Shown: positions 15,527-25,181, counted from the first letter of the stretch. The stretch is DNA of 64,000 nucleotides from an uncultured Acidimicrobiales bacterium (GCA_937922235.1 CAKZVC010000025.1:1-64000); one strand, 5' to 3'. Numbers and translations are program-made. The notes: a model not told the origin generated them from the letters alone.

Positions 15527-15549
15527 TTTCTCGCCTGGGGGCTCGAAAC
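15527..15549. repeat. Dispersed 23-bp repeat, copy 2 (intergenic)
   Basis: This copy is identical to 4423-4445 and lies between tauC and its terminator. It shows that the sequence also exists outside coding DNA in this genome. Confidence 0.7.
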
Positions 15550-15571
15550 ATCGCCTGATAGCAGTTTCACC

Positions 15572-15600
15572 AAGTGCCCCGAGTTCGCCTCGGGGCACTT
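15572..15600 (+). terminator. Intrinsic terminator of the tau operon
   Basis: AAGTGCCCCGAG pairs perfectly with CTCGGGGCACTT around a TTCGC loop, followed on the + strand by CCCGTTTTC. It may also serve the opposing beta-propeller gene. Confidence 0.85.
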
Positions 15601-15607
15601 CCCGTTT

Positions 15608-17050
15608 TCACCCCAGCGTTGGGAGATCGATTTTGTAGACCTCGGCGTTGGTGTCGCAGGTGCCGGCGTCGCTGTTGAAGTAGATCCGGCTGAGGTCGCG
15701 GTTGGCGACTGCGTGAGTTTCGGTCCAGTAACTGTCGCCGCAGTTATAGGTATGTGCCAGGTTGACGATCGTGCCATCTGCCAGGTTGAGTGCGAACACC
15801 TTCTCGCAGCTCCACGCAAAGCTCTCCTTGCAGTTGTAGGTGCTCGCAACGATCCAGCCAGGCGCGTCGTACGCCTTGCCGGAGAAGTGGATCGAGGTAC
15901 TGGCGTCGTCGTAGAGGTCGATATAGCGGCGCGTCTCACCGGTCACGAGGTCGACGGCCACGACCCAGCCACCGTTGTTCGATGCTGTGAAGTCGATGTA
16001 GACGTAGGTGTCATTGCCGGTCGGGCCAATGGCGATGTCGGAGTGCTCGCCTCCCTCAAAGACGAGCCGCGGGTTCGTCATGTCGAAGTTCCAGGCGTAC
16101 ATCCCGTCTTCCATGCTTGCCATGACGAAGTCGCCCGACGGTGAAGCTGAGACCCAATCGATCAGATACGGCTCGCTCGGGTTCACCGGTATCGACCCGA
16201 GAATGCGATCGTCCTCGACGTCGTAGCTGATGATTCCGACCGGGTCTTCGTCGTCGTTGTAGACCAGCCAGGCGTAGCGGGTGCCGTCAGCGCTTGGCGA
16301 ACCCTCGGAACGATCGCTCATGTACGTCGCTCCCGGGAAGATCGCACGTATCCGGCTCGTTAGGTCGGCGAGGACAACTGTGCTCCCGGTCGATACCGAC
16401 GTCTCCAGGAGCTCGAGCGTGCCAACCGAGCTGTTCCGCCCAGCCACGTGTCGGATCCGATCCGGGTTGGTCGCATGCCACTGCGGGTCGCCGTCTGGAT
16501 GCACCGGCGTCTCGGCAATCAGTTCGCCCGTTGCCCGGTCGTACACGTTGAATGTGGAGTCGCCGTGGTACGTCAACACCGCGGAGCCATCGGCGTTCTC
16601 GGCCTGGCGGCGGCTGTACGTATTGCGGTTGAAGCGGGTGCCGTCGGCTGACGTGAGCCTGGTAACCGGAAGCCCATAGGCAGGGTCGGTGCTGGTCTCT
16701 AACAGCGCGGGTCGAGTCCACGATGACGATGGTCGAGTTGCGTCTTGGCCATAGACGAGACCACCAGTGTTGGGCGTTGGGGGCGGCTGCACTGTTGGGG
16801 CGGCAACGCTCGTTGCGATCGTCGCCGGCGGTGAGCTCGTTTGTTCGCCGGCGTTCCACGGACGCGTCGTGGCAGAGGTGATCGCCGGAGCAAGTTCGGC
16901 CGGAGCGTCGACCTGAAGCACCGAACCGGATTGCGCATTGTTCTGTACGGCTCGGAACGCGGCGATGCTGAACGCCGCGCTTGTGCCTGCGAGCGTGATC
17001 AAGACGCACAGCAAAGCCAGGATTGGCCGTGAAACAGGTTCTGTCGACAT
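15608..17050 (-). CDS. Membrane-anchored or secreted beta-propeller protein
   Basis: The 480-residue protein begins with a hydrophobic segment (about residues 8-32) acting as signal or anchor. A Pro/Thr/Ser-rich linker follows (to about residue 110), then an extracytoplasmic domain with repeated beta-blade patterns (for example ADGSAVLTYHGDSTFNVYDR, SPSADGTRYAWLVYN, SASPSGDFVMASMEDGMYAWN) like WD40-like or TolB/oligogalacturonate-lyase-like propellers. Two cysteine pairs occur near the end (YNCKESFAWSCEK, YNCGDSYW), suggesting disulfides. Function is unknown. It lies between the tau operon and pta in opposite orientation, so it is probably not part of the pathway. Confidence 0.75.
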   Translation of the reverse strand: MSTEPVSRPILALLCVLITLAGTSAAFSIAAFRAVQNNAQSGSVLQVDAPAELAPAITSATTRPWNAGEQTSSPPATIATSVAAPTVQPPPTPNTGGLVYGQDATRPSSSWTRPALLETSTDPAYGLPVTRLTSADGTRFNRNTYSRRQAENADGSAVLTYHGDSTFNVYDRATGELIAETPVHPDGDPQWHATNPDRIRHVAGRNSSVGTLELLETSVSTGSTVVLADLTSRIRAIFPGATYMSDRSEGSPSADGTRYAWLVYNDDEDPVGIISYDVEDDRILGSIPVNPSEPYLIDWVSASPSGDFVMASMEDGMYAWNFDMTNPRLVFEGGEHSDIAIGPTGNDTYVYIDFTASNNGGWVVAVDLVTGETRRYIDLYDDASTSIHFSGKAYDAPGWIVASTYNCKESFAWSCEKVFALNLADGTIVNLAHTYNCGDSYWTETHAVANRDLSRIYFNSDAGTCDTNAEVYKIDLPTLG

Positions 17051-17110
17051 GTCAGTTACACGCAGAACTCATGAGTCGCGGGGGACAACCTTGCGCAAGT
17101 TCTCCGACGC

Positions 17111-17116
17111 TAGGTT
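17111..17116 (+). promoter_or_regulatory. -10 box TAGGTT of leaderless pta gene
   Basis: TAGGTT is six bases before ATG 17123 with no ribosome site. It supports the annotated start. Confidence 0.5.
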
Positions 17117-17122
17117 GAGCAC

Positions 17123-18022
17123 ATGAAAACGTCTGCACTGCAAGATTCGTGGTTCGATCGAGCCAAGGCTGACCCGAAGCGAATCGTCCTTGCCGATACC
17201 AACGATGACCGCGTCGTGCAGGCCGCCGAGCGCCTTGCGACCGAAGGCCTCGCCATTCCCGTTCTTGTCGATGATCTAGACGCCGCTCGGACCCCAGCGG
17301 TCGAGGCTGCGGCGGCCGAGATCGGTGAGAAAGCCGACCTCAACGATCCGCTGCATGTGGCGACGTTGCTTGTTCGCGCCGGGGAGGCTGACGGCTGTGT
17401 TGCCGGCGCAACCCGCCCAACTGCCGATGTGCTTCGGGCCGGGATTCGACTGCTTGGCGTGTCGCCTCAGGCCACGGCGATCAGCAGCTGCTTCTTCTTC
17501 GTGCTTCCCGACGGGCGGCCGATCGTCTACGGAGACTGCGGGGTGCTTCCCGACCCTGACGCTGACCAACTCGCTTCGGTGGCTATCTCGTCGGCGCAGA
17601 CCTTCGGCTCACTTGCGAACGACGACCCCCGTGTGGCCATGCTGTCGTTCTCGACGAAGGGGAGTGCGGAGCACCCTCGAATCGACAAGGTTCGTGAGGC
17701 CACCGCAAAAGCACACGCCCTCGCTCCGGATCTTGCACTCGACGGCGAGCTTCAGTTTGATGCTGCTTGGGTACCTGCGATCGCGGAGAAGAAGGCGCCG
17801 GACTCCGATGTCGCTGGGCAGGCGAATGTCTTCATCTTTCCCGACCTCGACTCAGGGAACATTGCCTACAAGATCACTGAGCGTCTCGGAGGAGCACTGG
17901 CCTTCGGCCCGCTGTTGCAGGGCGTGGACGGTGTTCTTCACGACCTCTCCAGGGGCTGCTCGGCTGACGACATCGTAAACGTTGCGGTGATTGCGAGCTT
18001 GCAGGCCGCGTCTGCACGCTGA
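17123..18022 (+). CDS. pta: Phosphate acetyltransferase
   Basis: A 299-residue enzyme of the short, catalytic-domain-only PTA/PTB type (PF01515; class I enzymes are about 330 residues). It interconverts acetyl phosphate and acetyl-CoA. Landmarks are KRIVLADTNDDRVVQAAERL near the start, DGCVAGATRPTADVLRAGIRLLG with the conserved G-A-x3-T segment, DCGVLPDPDADQLASVAI, and the C-terminal ANVFIFPDLDSGNIAYKITERL. In sulfonate degraders Pta handles the acetyl phosphate made by Xsc, which is encoded 10 kb away here. No acetate kinase gene is adjacent, which favours that role over overflow metabolism. The gene is monocistronic and leaderless. Confidence 0.92.
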   Translation: MKTSALQDSWFDRAKADPKRIVLADTNDDRVVQAAERLATEGLAIPVLVDDLDAARTPAVEAAAAEIGEKADLNDPLHVATLLVRAGEADGCVAGATRPTADVLRAGIRLLGVSPQATAISSCFFFVLPDGRPIVYGDCGVLPDPDADQLASVAISSAQTFGSLANDDPRVAMLSFSTKGSAEHPRIDKVREATAKAHALAPDLALDGELQFDAAWVPAIAEKKAPDSDVAGQANVFIFPDLDSGNIAYKITERLGGALAFGPLLQGVDGVLHDLSRGCSADDIVNVAVIASLQAASAR

Positions 18023-18035
18023 GCCTTCTTGAGAC

Positions 18036-18623
18036 CTAGCTATCGGCCAAGCGCTGAATACCACGACAGACAATGTCGACGATGTGCTCGAAGGTGTCGT
18101 CGAGGTCGTGGGGACTTGGATGGCCGTCGCCCGCTTCGAGGTGGGCAAAGCCATGAAACGCACTGCGAAGGGCGCGCGCTGCATGGACCTGGTCATCGGG
18201 GCTGAGGTCATAGCCGATCAGTGCAAGACCGAGCGTCTCAACGATCGCTTCGACAGCCTCCTCGAGCTCGGTGTCGCCAGCGCATGGGTAGCGGTCGGTC
18301 GCGGACATAAGACCTGGACGATCTCGCACGGCCTGTCGCCACGCCCGGCCCATCGCCCGCACTGCGTCGTCACTCGAGACTCCGACCGCTGCCTCACGTA
18401 GCCGATCGACGAGTAACTGGCGGCCTTCTAAGCTCAACCGGCGGAGGAGGTCGTCATAACCCTCAACGTGGCGGTACAGCGCTGGCTGGCTGATGCCGAG
18501 CTCACGTGCGATGCGCGTCAGCGTGACCGCATCGAGTCCCTCGTCATCGGCAATTCGGCCGGCGGTTGCGACAACGACGTCAGCGTCGAGCTGTTGGCGT
18601 GGTTCTTTTTCGGTGGTAGTCAC
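18036..18623 (-). CDS. TetR family transcriptional regulator
   Basis: The 195-residue protein has an N-terminal TetR helix-turn-helix (about residues 15-60, with LTRIARELGISQPALYRHVEG) and a ligand-binding C-terminal domain of the WHG type (RALRSAFHGFAHLEAG). The GTG start has a GAGGAG ribosome site. A perfect 14-bp palindrome just upstream (18629-18642) is a probable operator, so the gene is likely autoregulated. It is convergent to pta and upstream of the TRAP gene terminator on the same strand; the ligand is unknown. Confidence 0.9.
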   Translation of the reverse strand: MTTTEKEPRQQLDADVVVATAGRIADDEGLDAVTLTRIARELGISQPALYRHVEGYDDLLRRLSLEGRQLLVDRLREAAVGVSSDDAVRAMGRAWRQAVRDRPGLMSATDRYPCAGDTELEEAVEAIVETLGLALIGYDLSPDDQVHAARALRSAFHGFAHLEAGDGHPSPHDLDDTFEHIVDIVCRGIQRLADS

Positions 18624-18628
18624 GGGCT

Positions 18629-18642
18629 CCTCTAGTTAGAGG
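18629..18642. promoter_or_regulatory. Probable TetR operator
   Basis: CCTCTA-GT-TAGAGG is a perfect palindrome ending six bases before the regulator's start codon and overlapping its ribosome site. Binding there would block its own expression. Confidence 0.55.
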
Positions 18643-18697
18643 CTATCACGAAACTGTTATACCCAGATTTGGCTCGACTCTTCGCAAAACCCAAACG

Positions 18698-18729
18698 GGC
18701 CCGTTCGACCGTGACCGGTCGAACGGGCC
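18698..18729 (-). terminator. Terminator of the TRAP transporter operon
   Basis: A perfect 13-bp stem (GGCCCGTTCGACC / GGTCGAACGGGCC, loop GTGACC) lies after the DctQM stop. On the minus strand it is followed by GTTTGGGTTTT. Confidence 0.85.
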
Positions 18730-18754
18730 TGCTCAGAGGGAACCGTGTTCGTGG

Positions 18755-20869
18755 CTAACCGCCGACGAGTACCGAGGGCAGCCAAAGGGCTACCGGCGGG
18801 AACGCCAGCACAATGACCAATCCAATGACCTGGAGGCCCATGAACTGGAACATGCCACCGTAGATGTCCTTAAGGTCCCAGTGCGGCGCAACCCCTTTGA
18901 GGAAGTACGCCGATAGCGCCACCGGCGGCGATAACCACGCCGTCTGCAGCGTCACTGCGATGAGCACACCGAACCACACCTTGTTGTAACCGAATTCCTC
19001 AATAACCGGCAACAGGATTGGGATGAAGATCAACACAATCGGGACCCACTCAAGTGGCCATCCGAGCACGAAGATCAACAGCAAGATCAATGCCAGCATG
19101 ATCAGGTAGTGCAGCTGCATTTCGACGAGCGTGTTCGCCATTGCCGATGCAGAACCGACTCGGGAGAACACTCGCCCGAAGAAGTCCGATGCGACGACCA
19201 GGATCATGATCATTGACGTTGTGAGCATCGTGGATTCGAGTGCCCCCTTCATCAACCCAAACGTCAGTCGACGAGAGAAGATCGCCAGCACCAATGCACC
19301 CGCCGCACCGAGGGCGGAACCCTCGACGGTGGTTGCGATGCCGAACAAGATCGACCCCAGTGTGACGGCGATCAGCACGGTCGGCGGGATGATGCCTAGG
19401 AGGATTTCCTTGGCAATCTCGCTCCGGGACAGCGTCTGTTCTTCTTTCGGCAGCGGCGGACCCAACTCGGGGCTCATCCACGACCTCGTCATCGCATAAG
19501 CGATGTACAGGCCGGACAAGATGAGACCCGGGAAGATCGCCGCAGCGAACAGTTCGAGGACGTTCACGCCGAGCACCGGCGCCATCACGACGAGCATGAT
19601 GCTCGGCGGGATGAGGATGCCCAACGTTCCACCTGCGGTGATTGCGCCGGCCGACAGTTTCGTGTCGTATCCGCTGCGAGTCATCGAGGGGATTGCCATC
19701 AAACCAATAAGCGTCACGGACGCACCGACAATGCCAGTTGCAGCTGCGAAGATCGTCGCCGCAGAGATCACGGCGAGATAGAGCGAACCTCGGAGGTTCG
19801 CCATCGACAGCTGTAATGCTCGGAACAGTCGGTCCATGAGCCCCGCTTGCTCGAGCAAGTACCCCATAAAGATGAACAGGGGGATTGCTGCAAGCTGCAC
19901 GTTTGTCATGTTGTTGATTGCCGACAACGTGAACAGATTGAACACGGTGTCGCCAATTGCCCATGCGCCAAACCCGAAGCTCATCACCAACAAGGTTTGA
20001 GCGATCGGGAAACCAGCGATGATCGCTGCAAACAATGTGCCGAGCATCAGGAATCCGATGGTCTCAGTCGAGAAGTCAGGCAAGATTCCGCCAAACACGC
20101 CAACGATGCTGGAAAGCAGATCGGCGAGTCCGAAGACCCGATCACTCGGGTCTTCGCCTACGGCAACGTCATCGGGAGCCCATTCTCCGGTCAGCCCCAC
20201 GAGGCCGACCACCACCGCAACTGCCACAGCTGACAGCGCTCCAGTTTTCCACTTCGACATGGGAGCTTCCGGCTCCCATTCGCCAGCGCGGAACGCCCGG
20301 ACCGACTTCACCAGTTCGGAGAAGGACTGCAATAGCCACAAGAAGATGCCAAATGGCAGCATCGCCTTGAGAGGCCAGAACGGGCCATCCCACGGGCTGA
20401 GGATCGTCGTTTCTCGCTGGTCCCACGATTTGTACGCGAACTCCAGCGACACGTCGAGTGCCATGATCATGACCGGAATAAACAGGAGGGCGTAAATGAA
20501 GATGTCAATTCCTGACTGCTTCTTAACGCTCCATTTCCGGTACTCGAAGTCGGTGCGAATATGCCCGCTCCGCTTCAGCGTGTATGCGGCGCCCAGTAGG
20601 AAATGGGTGGCGTAGATCATGTAGCCGACGTCTTGCGCCCACACGATCGACGTGCCAAGTCCTAACGTTCGCCACAGTGCCGATCCTCCGAGGACCGCGA
20701 GGAGCGGGAGGGTCAGCCAGGCTGCGGCCTTCCCTACCCACTCGCTCATAGCGGCTATCCAGCCGATATTGCCCCCGTCGGTGTTCCACGGTTCAGCAAT
20801 ACCTTCTGCTTCCTCGTCGACCGTTACGCCGTACCTGGCGGCTACTTCGGCGTCGGTCGTAGATGTCAC
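18755..20869 (-). CDS. TRAP transporter, fused DctQ-DctM membrane protein
   Basis: In this 704-residue protein the small TRAP subunit (DctQ-like, four helices, about residues 40-200) is fused to the large permease (DctM-like, about 250-700, about twelve helices). Typical DctM features include the GSLYLAVISAATIFAAATGIVG and GILIPPSIMLVVMAPV segments. TRAP transporters import carboxylates or sulfonates with a sodium gradient, using a binding protein, here DctP encoded just upstream (ATGA overlap). Fused QM forms are known, and some belong to sulfonate importers. Because the operon shares an operator with xsc, isethionate or another sulfonate is the favoured substrate. The gene ends at a strong terminator. 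Confidence 0.88.
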   Translation of the reverse strand: MTSTTDAEVAARYGVTVDEEAEGIAEPWNTDGGNIGWIAAMSEWVGKAAAWLTLPLLAVLGGSALWRTLGLGTSIVWAQDVGYMIYATHFLLGAAYTLKRSGHIRTDFEYRKWSVKKQSGIDIFIYALLFIPVMIMALDVSLEFAYKSWDQRETTILSPWDGPFWPLKAMLPFGIFLWLLQSFSELVKSVRAFRAGEWEPEAPMSKWKTGALSAVAVAVVVGLVGLTGEWAPDDVAVGEDPSDRVFGLADLLSSIVGVFGGILPDFSTETIGFLMLGTLFAAIIAGFPIAQTLLVMSFGFGAWAIGDTVFNLFTLSAINNMTNVQLAAIPLFIFMGYLLEQAGLMDRLFRALQLSMANLRGSLYLAVISAATIFAAATGIVGASVTLIGLMAIPSMTRSGYDTKLSAGAITAGGTLGILIPPSIMLVVMAPVLGVNVLELFAAAIFPGLILSGLYIAYAMTRSWMSPELGPPLPKEEQTLSRSEIAKEILLGIIPPTVLIAVTLGSILFGIATTVEGSALGAAGALVLAIFSRRLTFGLMKGALESTMLTTSMIMILVVASDFFGRVFSRVGSASAMANTLVEMQLHYLIMLALILLLIFVLGWPLEWVPIVLIFIPILLPVIEEFGYNKVWFGVLIAVTLQTAWLSPPVALSAYFLKGVAPHWDLKDIYGGMFQFMGLQVIGLVIVLAFPPVALWLPSVLVGG

Positions 20870-22167
20870 GGGTTCTCGCCGACCTTCTCAGGGTAGTAGT
20901 TCTCGCCGATCTGCTGGTACAGCTCGGTGATGGTCAGACGGAATGGCATGACACGGTCGGCGTAGGCCTGCTGTGACTCACGCACCTCTGCGAAGAATGG
21001 ATCTTCGGCTGCAAGGTCCGTCGCTACGGTCTCCCACGCATCGATGAATGCACCGTAGAACTCCGGTGGCGTGTTGTAGATGTTGATGCCCTGCTCCTGG
21101 TACTCGGCCACGGCGTCGGCGTTGACGGTGATCGAGACGTTCTGGCAGTCGACGATGGTCGCCTGGGTGGCGATCGTGATCATTTCTTTCAAGTCGTCTG
21201 GCAGTGCGTCCCACCAGTCCATGTTGAAGAGAAGCTCACCAATGTCAGTCGACTGGTGAAGACCCTGGAGGTAGTAGTTGTCCCACACGTCCGACAGACC
21301 GAGCGCACGGTCATCGGCAGGTGAGATCCACTCTGCACCGTCGATGATGCCCGACTGTGCCGACGGAACAATGTCGCCGCCTGGCATAGCGATTGCGTCA
21401 ACGCCGAGCTCCTGGAACGTCAGTCCTGGGAGGCCGGGAGGCGAGCGGAACGGCAAGCCTTGGACGTCAGCAACGCTGGTGATTGGCTCGCTGAACCAAC
21501 CGAATGGATCTGGACCCATTGGGCACACAGGAAGTGGCTTGACGTTTACGCCGATTTCCTCGGTGTAGAGACGCTGGTAAAGCTCGAGGCCGCCACCGTC
21601 GTACATCCACGCCAGAGATGAGCTCTGGTCGAGGCCGGTCGAACCTACTGGTGGGTTCGAGAACAACGCTGCGGTTGGGTTCTTGCCGGTCCAGTAGTTG
21701 GACCATGCCATACCGACTGGGACGATGTCGCTGTCTACCGCATCGAGGATTTCGAGTGCGCCGACAACAGCACCGGACGGAACAACCTCAGCTTGGAGGC
21801 GTCCGTTCGACATGCGGTTGAGGCGCTCGCCCCACTCAACGATTTCTGCGTGGTACACCGATGACGCTGGGACGCCGGTCTGTACCTGGAACTCGAAGGT
21901 CTCGCCGCCTTGGACGACGTCGACTTCTTCATCTCCTGAATCACCCGAGTCGCCAGAGTCGCCGGAATCACCGGAGTCTCCTGAATCTCCGGAATCTCCG
22001 GAATCGCCAGAGTCGCTGCTGGAGTCGCCTCCGGCATTGTCGTTGGTCACCGCATCACCGGTGCAGGCGGCTGCGATCATTGCGGTTGCAAAGAGCACCG
22101 CTAGTAGGCGCAACAGTCGTGAAGCGCCGCGAGGCGTCTCCACGGTGTTCGCGGACTTGCTGGTCAT
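20866..22167 (-). CDS. dctP: TRAP transporter substrate-binding lipoprotein (DctP)
   Basis: A 433-residue DctP-family protein (PF03480) with a lipoprotein signal (lipobox IAAAC, C35), so it is tethered outside the membrane. A striking acidic linker of nine Ser-Gly-Asp repeats (about residues 52-80) follows, then the binding domain (FEFQVQTGVPASSVYHAEIVEW..., VGALEILDAVDSDIVPVGMAW, VQGLPFRSPPGLPGLTFQELG). The arginine in PFRSPPG is in the usual place of the carboxylate/sulfonate-contacting residue. A GAGGGGG ribosome site precedes the ATG. Two palindromes 62-92 bp upstream match the operator at iclR/xsc. It is translationally coupled to the DctQM fusion. Confidence 0.9.
   Translation of the reverse strand: MTSKSANTVETPRGASRLLRLLAVLFATAMIAAACTGDAVTNDNAGGDSSSDSGDSGDSGDSGDSGDSGDSGDSGDSGDEEVDVVQGGETFEFQVQTGVPASSVYHAEIVEWGERLNRMSNGRLQAEVVPSGAVVGALEILDAVDSDIVPVGMAWSNYWTGKNPTAALFSNPPVGSTGLDQSSSLAWMYDGGGLELYQRLYTEEIGVNVKPLPVCPMGPDPFGWFSEPITSVADVQGLPFRSPPGLPGLTFQELGVDAIAMPGGDIVPSAQSGIIDGAEWISPADDRALGLSDVWDNYYLQGLHQSTDIGELLFNMDWWDALPDDLKEMITIATQATIVDCQNVSITVNADAVAEYQEQGINIYNTPPEFYGAFIDAWETVATDLAAEDPFFAEVRESQQAYADRVMPFRLTITELYQQIGENYYPEKVGENP
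21931..22012. repeat. 9-bp minisatellite encoding (SGD)9 in dctP
   Basis: Nine imperfect 9-bp units (forms of tcc-gga-atc on the + strand) encode Ser-Gly-Asp repeats just after the lipid anchor. Synonymous variation between units shows selection for the peptide rather than a very recent expansion. The length may vary between strains. Confidence 0.8.
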
Positions 22168-22228
22168 ATATCCCCCTCAGTTGAGCGGCTCCCTCTGAGC
22201 CGCAAGGTGTGGCACCCCTACAACGAAG

Positions 22229-22243
22229 TCCAACAATGTTGGA
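22229..22243. promoter_or_regulatory. Palindromic box 1 upstream of dctP
   Basis: TCCAACAATGTTGGA is a perfect 15-bp palindrome that shares its last base with box 2 and has the same CAATG core. It is probably the second half of a tandem operator. Confidence 0.55.
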
Positions 22244-22259
22244 TTCCACAATGTGGAAG
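22243..22259. promoter_or_regulatory. Palindromic box 2 upstream of dctP (shared with iclR/xsc)
   Basis: TTCCACAATGTGGAA (22244-22258) is identical to the box at 27566-27580 between iclR and xsc. It is the best evidence that the IclR-type regulator controls this TRAP operon. Confidence 0.7.
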
Positions 22260-22379
22260 TGCCGTTCTATAACCGCATCCTTGTGTGTGACGCCGGTCAT
22301 GTCAATCCAAGCTGAGCGATTTCTGAGAAGTCGCTGGGGATTGTCCGGATAACTGATCGAGTGACGTGCCTGCGCCGAT

Positions 22380-25181
22380 CTAGAGCAGAGTCACCGGATG
22401 CTGCAGCGTGGTTCCTGAGAGTCGTGCTGCTTGCGAGCGACACGAGTATCCGGTGGCCACAGCGCGGCCGGTCGACGCCTGGGTGGCGGCGTCCCAGCCC
22501 ATATGCCAAAGCTGTTCAGACATTGCCTGATTCGCCACTTCGTGCCCGAAGATGCCGGCCATTCCACAGCACCCCAGAGCAGGGGTGTCGACCAGGTAAC
22601 CGGCCGCCGTCAGCACGTCTTCCCACTTCGAGAGCGATTCGGGCCGCGTCGCCCGTTCGGTGCAATGGCCGAGCAGCGACACCGCGCCCTTCGAACCGAC
22701 TTCGCCGGCGATGGCGCTCCGATGCTCGTGCAGGACATCGACAAGGTGGCGAACCGTGGTTGGGTAGCAGGGGTCGAACGTCGGGTACTCGTGCTCGTGG
22801 AGGAGCGCCACCGCGGGCTCGATCGCTACGGGTGTTGCGCCGGCGGCCACAATGCTTTCGACGAGGGCGCGCTGCGCCGCAACCGACTTCGCAAAGGCCA
22901 TGCGCTTTCCCTTGACATGGTCGAACTTGCCGGAGGGAACGAACGGAGACAACTCGACCTGGAGGCCAACCCGGGTCAGCAGGACTGCAGCGTGCTCGAT
23001 CGTGTCAGGCTCAAGCTTGTCGGTGAATACATCGCGTAAGAGCACGACGTTCACGTTCGTCGACGAGCTGGCATCGAAGGTGTTGAACGCCGTTGGCCCC
23101 GACCGCTTCTTTGGGGCAGGGAGGTCGATGAGGCCGAGCGCTTTCCCCGCTGGCTTTGCACCGAGGCCTGCGAGCTTCGGGGCGACCGCCGCAAGCGCCG
23201 CGAGTGATTCGAACTTGCTCAACAGCAGGTGTGCGAGCGGGCGCTTGCGAGTTTCGTAGTAGGCCTCGAAGAACTGACTCTTGAGCTCCGGGATGTTGAC
23301 CTCGACCGGACAGGTACCCGAGCACGCAGCGCATGAAAGGCATTGGTTGAGGTTCTCGGCCACCGCATCCTCAAACGCCTCGTCGCCGCCCGTCTGTCGT
23401 CGGAGCAGCATCGACCGCATCAGATCGGCGCGGCCCTTGGGAGACAATGCCGGGTCGCCGCTGGCCTTGTACGACGGGCACATCGCATCCGTAGCGGAGT
23501 GCTGGTGGCACAGCCCATTGCCATTGCACGCGAAGGCGTCGCTGAACTCTCGACGGATCTCGACGGGCACTGCTCGGTTGATCTGGCCGCGCATCGGCGC
23601 CTCGTCGAGCCCGATGATGTCGAGCTCGGAGCCTGCGGGGCGATACAGCTTCCCCGGGTTCAGGAGATCGTTTGGATCGAAGATCGCCTTGATCTGGCGC
23701 ATCAGCCCGATCGTGTCTGGTGTCAGGAACTCTGGGGCGACGTCGCCGCGGATGCCGCGTCCGTGCTCACCCCACAGAACGCCCTTGTGCTTCTTGACCA
23801 CGTCGACGACCTTGTCGGTGATGTCACGCACGAGCTTTTCGTGTCCGGGGTCGGTGATGTCGAGGGCTGGGCGAACGTGCACGCACCCGACATCGGCGTG
23901 GCCGAACATGCCGTAGGTGACGCCAAACGAATCAAGCGCCGCCCGGAAGTCGGCAATGAAGGCGGGCATGTTTGCGACCGGGACCGCGCAGTCTTCGACC
24001 ATCGCAGTTGGTCGGGCCGACAGATCGGGGGCGCCGATCTCGACCTTGGCGAGCAGTCCCACCGCGTCAGCCCGAACTTTCCAGGCCTGGGCGCGTTCGG
24101 TGGCAGTCGGGAGGGTCTGCGCCCGAACCGCACGCCCGTTCGCTTCGAGCGCTGCGTGGATGGGTGCTGGGTCGACAGGGTCGGCGCCGTCGTACTCGAG
24201 CAGCAGCACCGAGCCCTGCATGTCGCCAACGACCTGACCGAGCGCCGGCCACGCAGGCGAATTGCGGCCCGCGTCGAGCGTGCGCTCGTCGAACGACTCG
24301 ATGGCGGTCGGTCCGGTGTCGCGCATGAGCAACGCGTCTTGGAGCGCATCGTCGAAGCTGCTGTAGGCGGCGACGACGAGCGTGGTGTGCGCGGCGATGG
24401 GGGAGAGGCCGATGGTGGCCCGGGTGGTGATGCCGAGCGTGCCTTCGGAGCCGACGAGTAGCGCAAGTGGGTCGATCATGCCGTTGCGACGAAGACGGTC
24501 GATGCCGTAGCCGCTGAAGCCGCGGGCGAGCTCGGGTAGGTCGAACGTGTCGCCCTCGGAAATCTCCAGATCGAGCAGCGCCCGCCAAACCTCGCCGACG
24601 CGGCCACCGGCGTCGGCTCGTGCTTCAGCCTCGGCAATCGGAATTGGCTCGGCCCGAAACTCGGTTCCGTCAGCAAGCACAATGTCGAGCGCTTGCACGT
24701 GCCGGTGTGCCCGACCGTAGACGAGCGAGCCCTTGCCTGCAGCGTCGGTGGCGATCATGCCGCCGACCGTGGCTCGGTTGAGTGTCGAGGTATGAGGCGC
24801 CCAGAACAGTCCGTGCTTCTTGAGCTCGACGTTTAGCGCAGCGGTGACAACGCCAGGCTCGACGACGGCGGTCATGTTCTTTGCATCGATGTCGACGATG
24901 CGGTTCAGGTTCCGCTTCAGGTCGATCATCACGCCAGTTGTGAGGCTTTGACCGTTGGTGCCGGTGCCTCCACCTCGGGCAACGATGGGTCCAGGGCTCT
25001 CGCTCTCGGCGTTTGCCTTGACGACCTCGACGAGCTCACTGGTTGTCTTGGGGAGCGCGACGCCCGCAGGCGTGATCTGGTAAATCGAGTTGTCGGTCGA
25101 ATACACCGTCCGCGTGATCTCGTCGGTAGCGATGTGGTCGGCGAGTGATGCCGGGATCGAAGACGACGAAGGTGGATTCAT
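22380..25181 (-). CDS. FAD/Fe-S dehydrogenase, YdiJ-like (probable D-2-hydroxyglutarate or related 2-hydroxyacid dehydrogenase)
   Basis: This 933-residue protein joins an FAD-binding PCMH domain (FAD contact [15 protein letters not shown] at residues 67-81), an FAD-linked oxidase C-terminal domain (to about 500) and a GlpC/CCG-type iron-sulfur part. The iron-sulfur part has cysteines in [20 protein letters not shown], in [14 protein letters not shown] and in a late CCG segment (ALGCCGMAG). The layout matches E. coli YdiJ (1018 residues), a D-2-hydroxyglutarate dehydrogenase, and also D-lactate or glycolate dehydrogenases. It is divergent from a hydroxyacid-oxoacid transhydrogenase gene, whose co-product is D-2-hydroxyglutarate; that pairing favours the 2-hydroxyglutarate assignment. 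Electrons probably go to the quinone pool. A palindrome (25180-25197) overlaps the start. Sulfolactate or lactate remain possible substrates. Confidence 0.8.
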   Translation of the reverse strand: MNPPSSSSIPASLADHIATDEITRTVYSTDNSIYQITPAGVALPKTTSELVEVVKANAESESPGPIVARGGGTGTNGQSLTTGVMIDLKRNLNRIVDIDAKNMTAVVEPGVVTAALNVELKKHGLFWAPHTSTLNRATVGGMIATDAAGKGSLVYGRAHRHVQALDIVLADGTEFRAEPIPIAEAEARADAGGRVGEVWRALLDLEISEGDTFDLPELARGFSGYGIDRLRRNGMIDPLALLVGSEGTLGITTRATIGLSPIAAHTTLVVAAYSSFDDALQDALLMRDTGPTAIESFDERTLDAGRNSPAWPALGQVVGDMQGSVLLLEYDGADPVDPAPIHAALEANGRAVRAQTLPTATERAQAWKVRADAVGLLAKVEIGAPDLSARPTAMVEDCAVPVANMPAFIADFRAALDSFGVTYGMFGHADVGCVHVRPALDITDPGHEKLVRDITDKVVDVVKKHKGVLWGEHGRGIRGDVAPEFLTPDTIGLMRQIKAIFDPNDLLNPGKLYRPAGSELDIIGLDEAPMRGQINRAVPVEIRREFSDAFACNGNGLCHQHSATDAMCPSYKASGDPALSPKGRADLMRSMLLRRQTGGDEAFEDAVAENLNQCLSCAACSGTCPVEVNIPELKSQFFEAYYETRKRPLAHLLLSKFESLAALAAVAPKLAGLGAKPAGKALGLIDLPAPKKRSGPTAFNTFDASSSTNVNVVLLRDVFTDKLEPDTIEHAAVLLTRVGLQVELSPFVPSGKFDHVKGKRMAFAKSVAAQRALVESIVAAGATPVAIEPAVALLHEHEYPTFDPCYPTTVRHLVDVLHEHRSAIAGEVGSKGAVSLLGHCTERATRPESLSKWEDVLTAAGYLVDTPALGCCGMAGIFGHEVANQAMSEQLWHMGWDAATQASTGRAVATGYSCRSQAARLSGTTLQHPVTLL

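Noticed and set aside
21931-22012. CRISPR or intergenic satellite
   Set aside because: The 9-bp repeat is in frame inside dctP and varies synonymously, so it is a coding minisatellite.
22380-25181. Sulfolactate dehydrogenase feeding sulfopyruvate decarboxylase
   Set aside because: Possible by family, but no ComDE-type decarboxylase, SuyAB or SlcC-type gene is in the window, and the divergent HOT gene supplies a better partner reaction.
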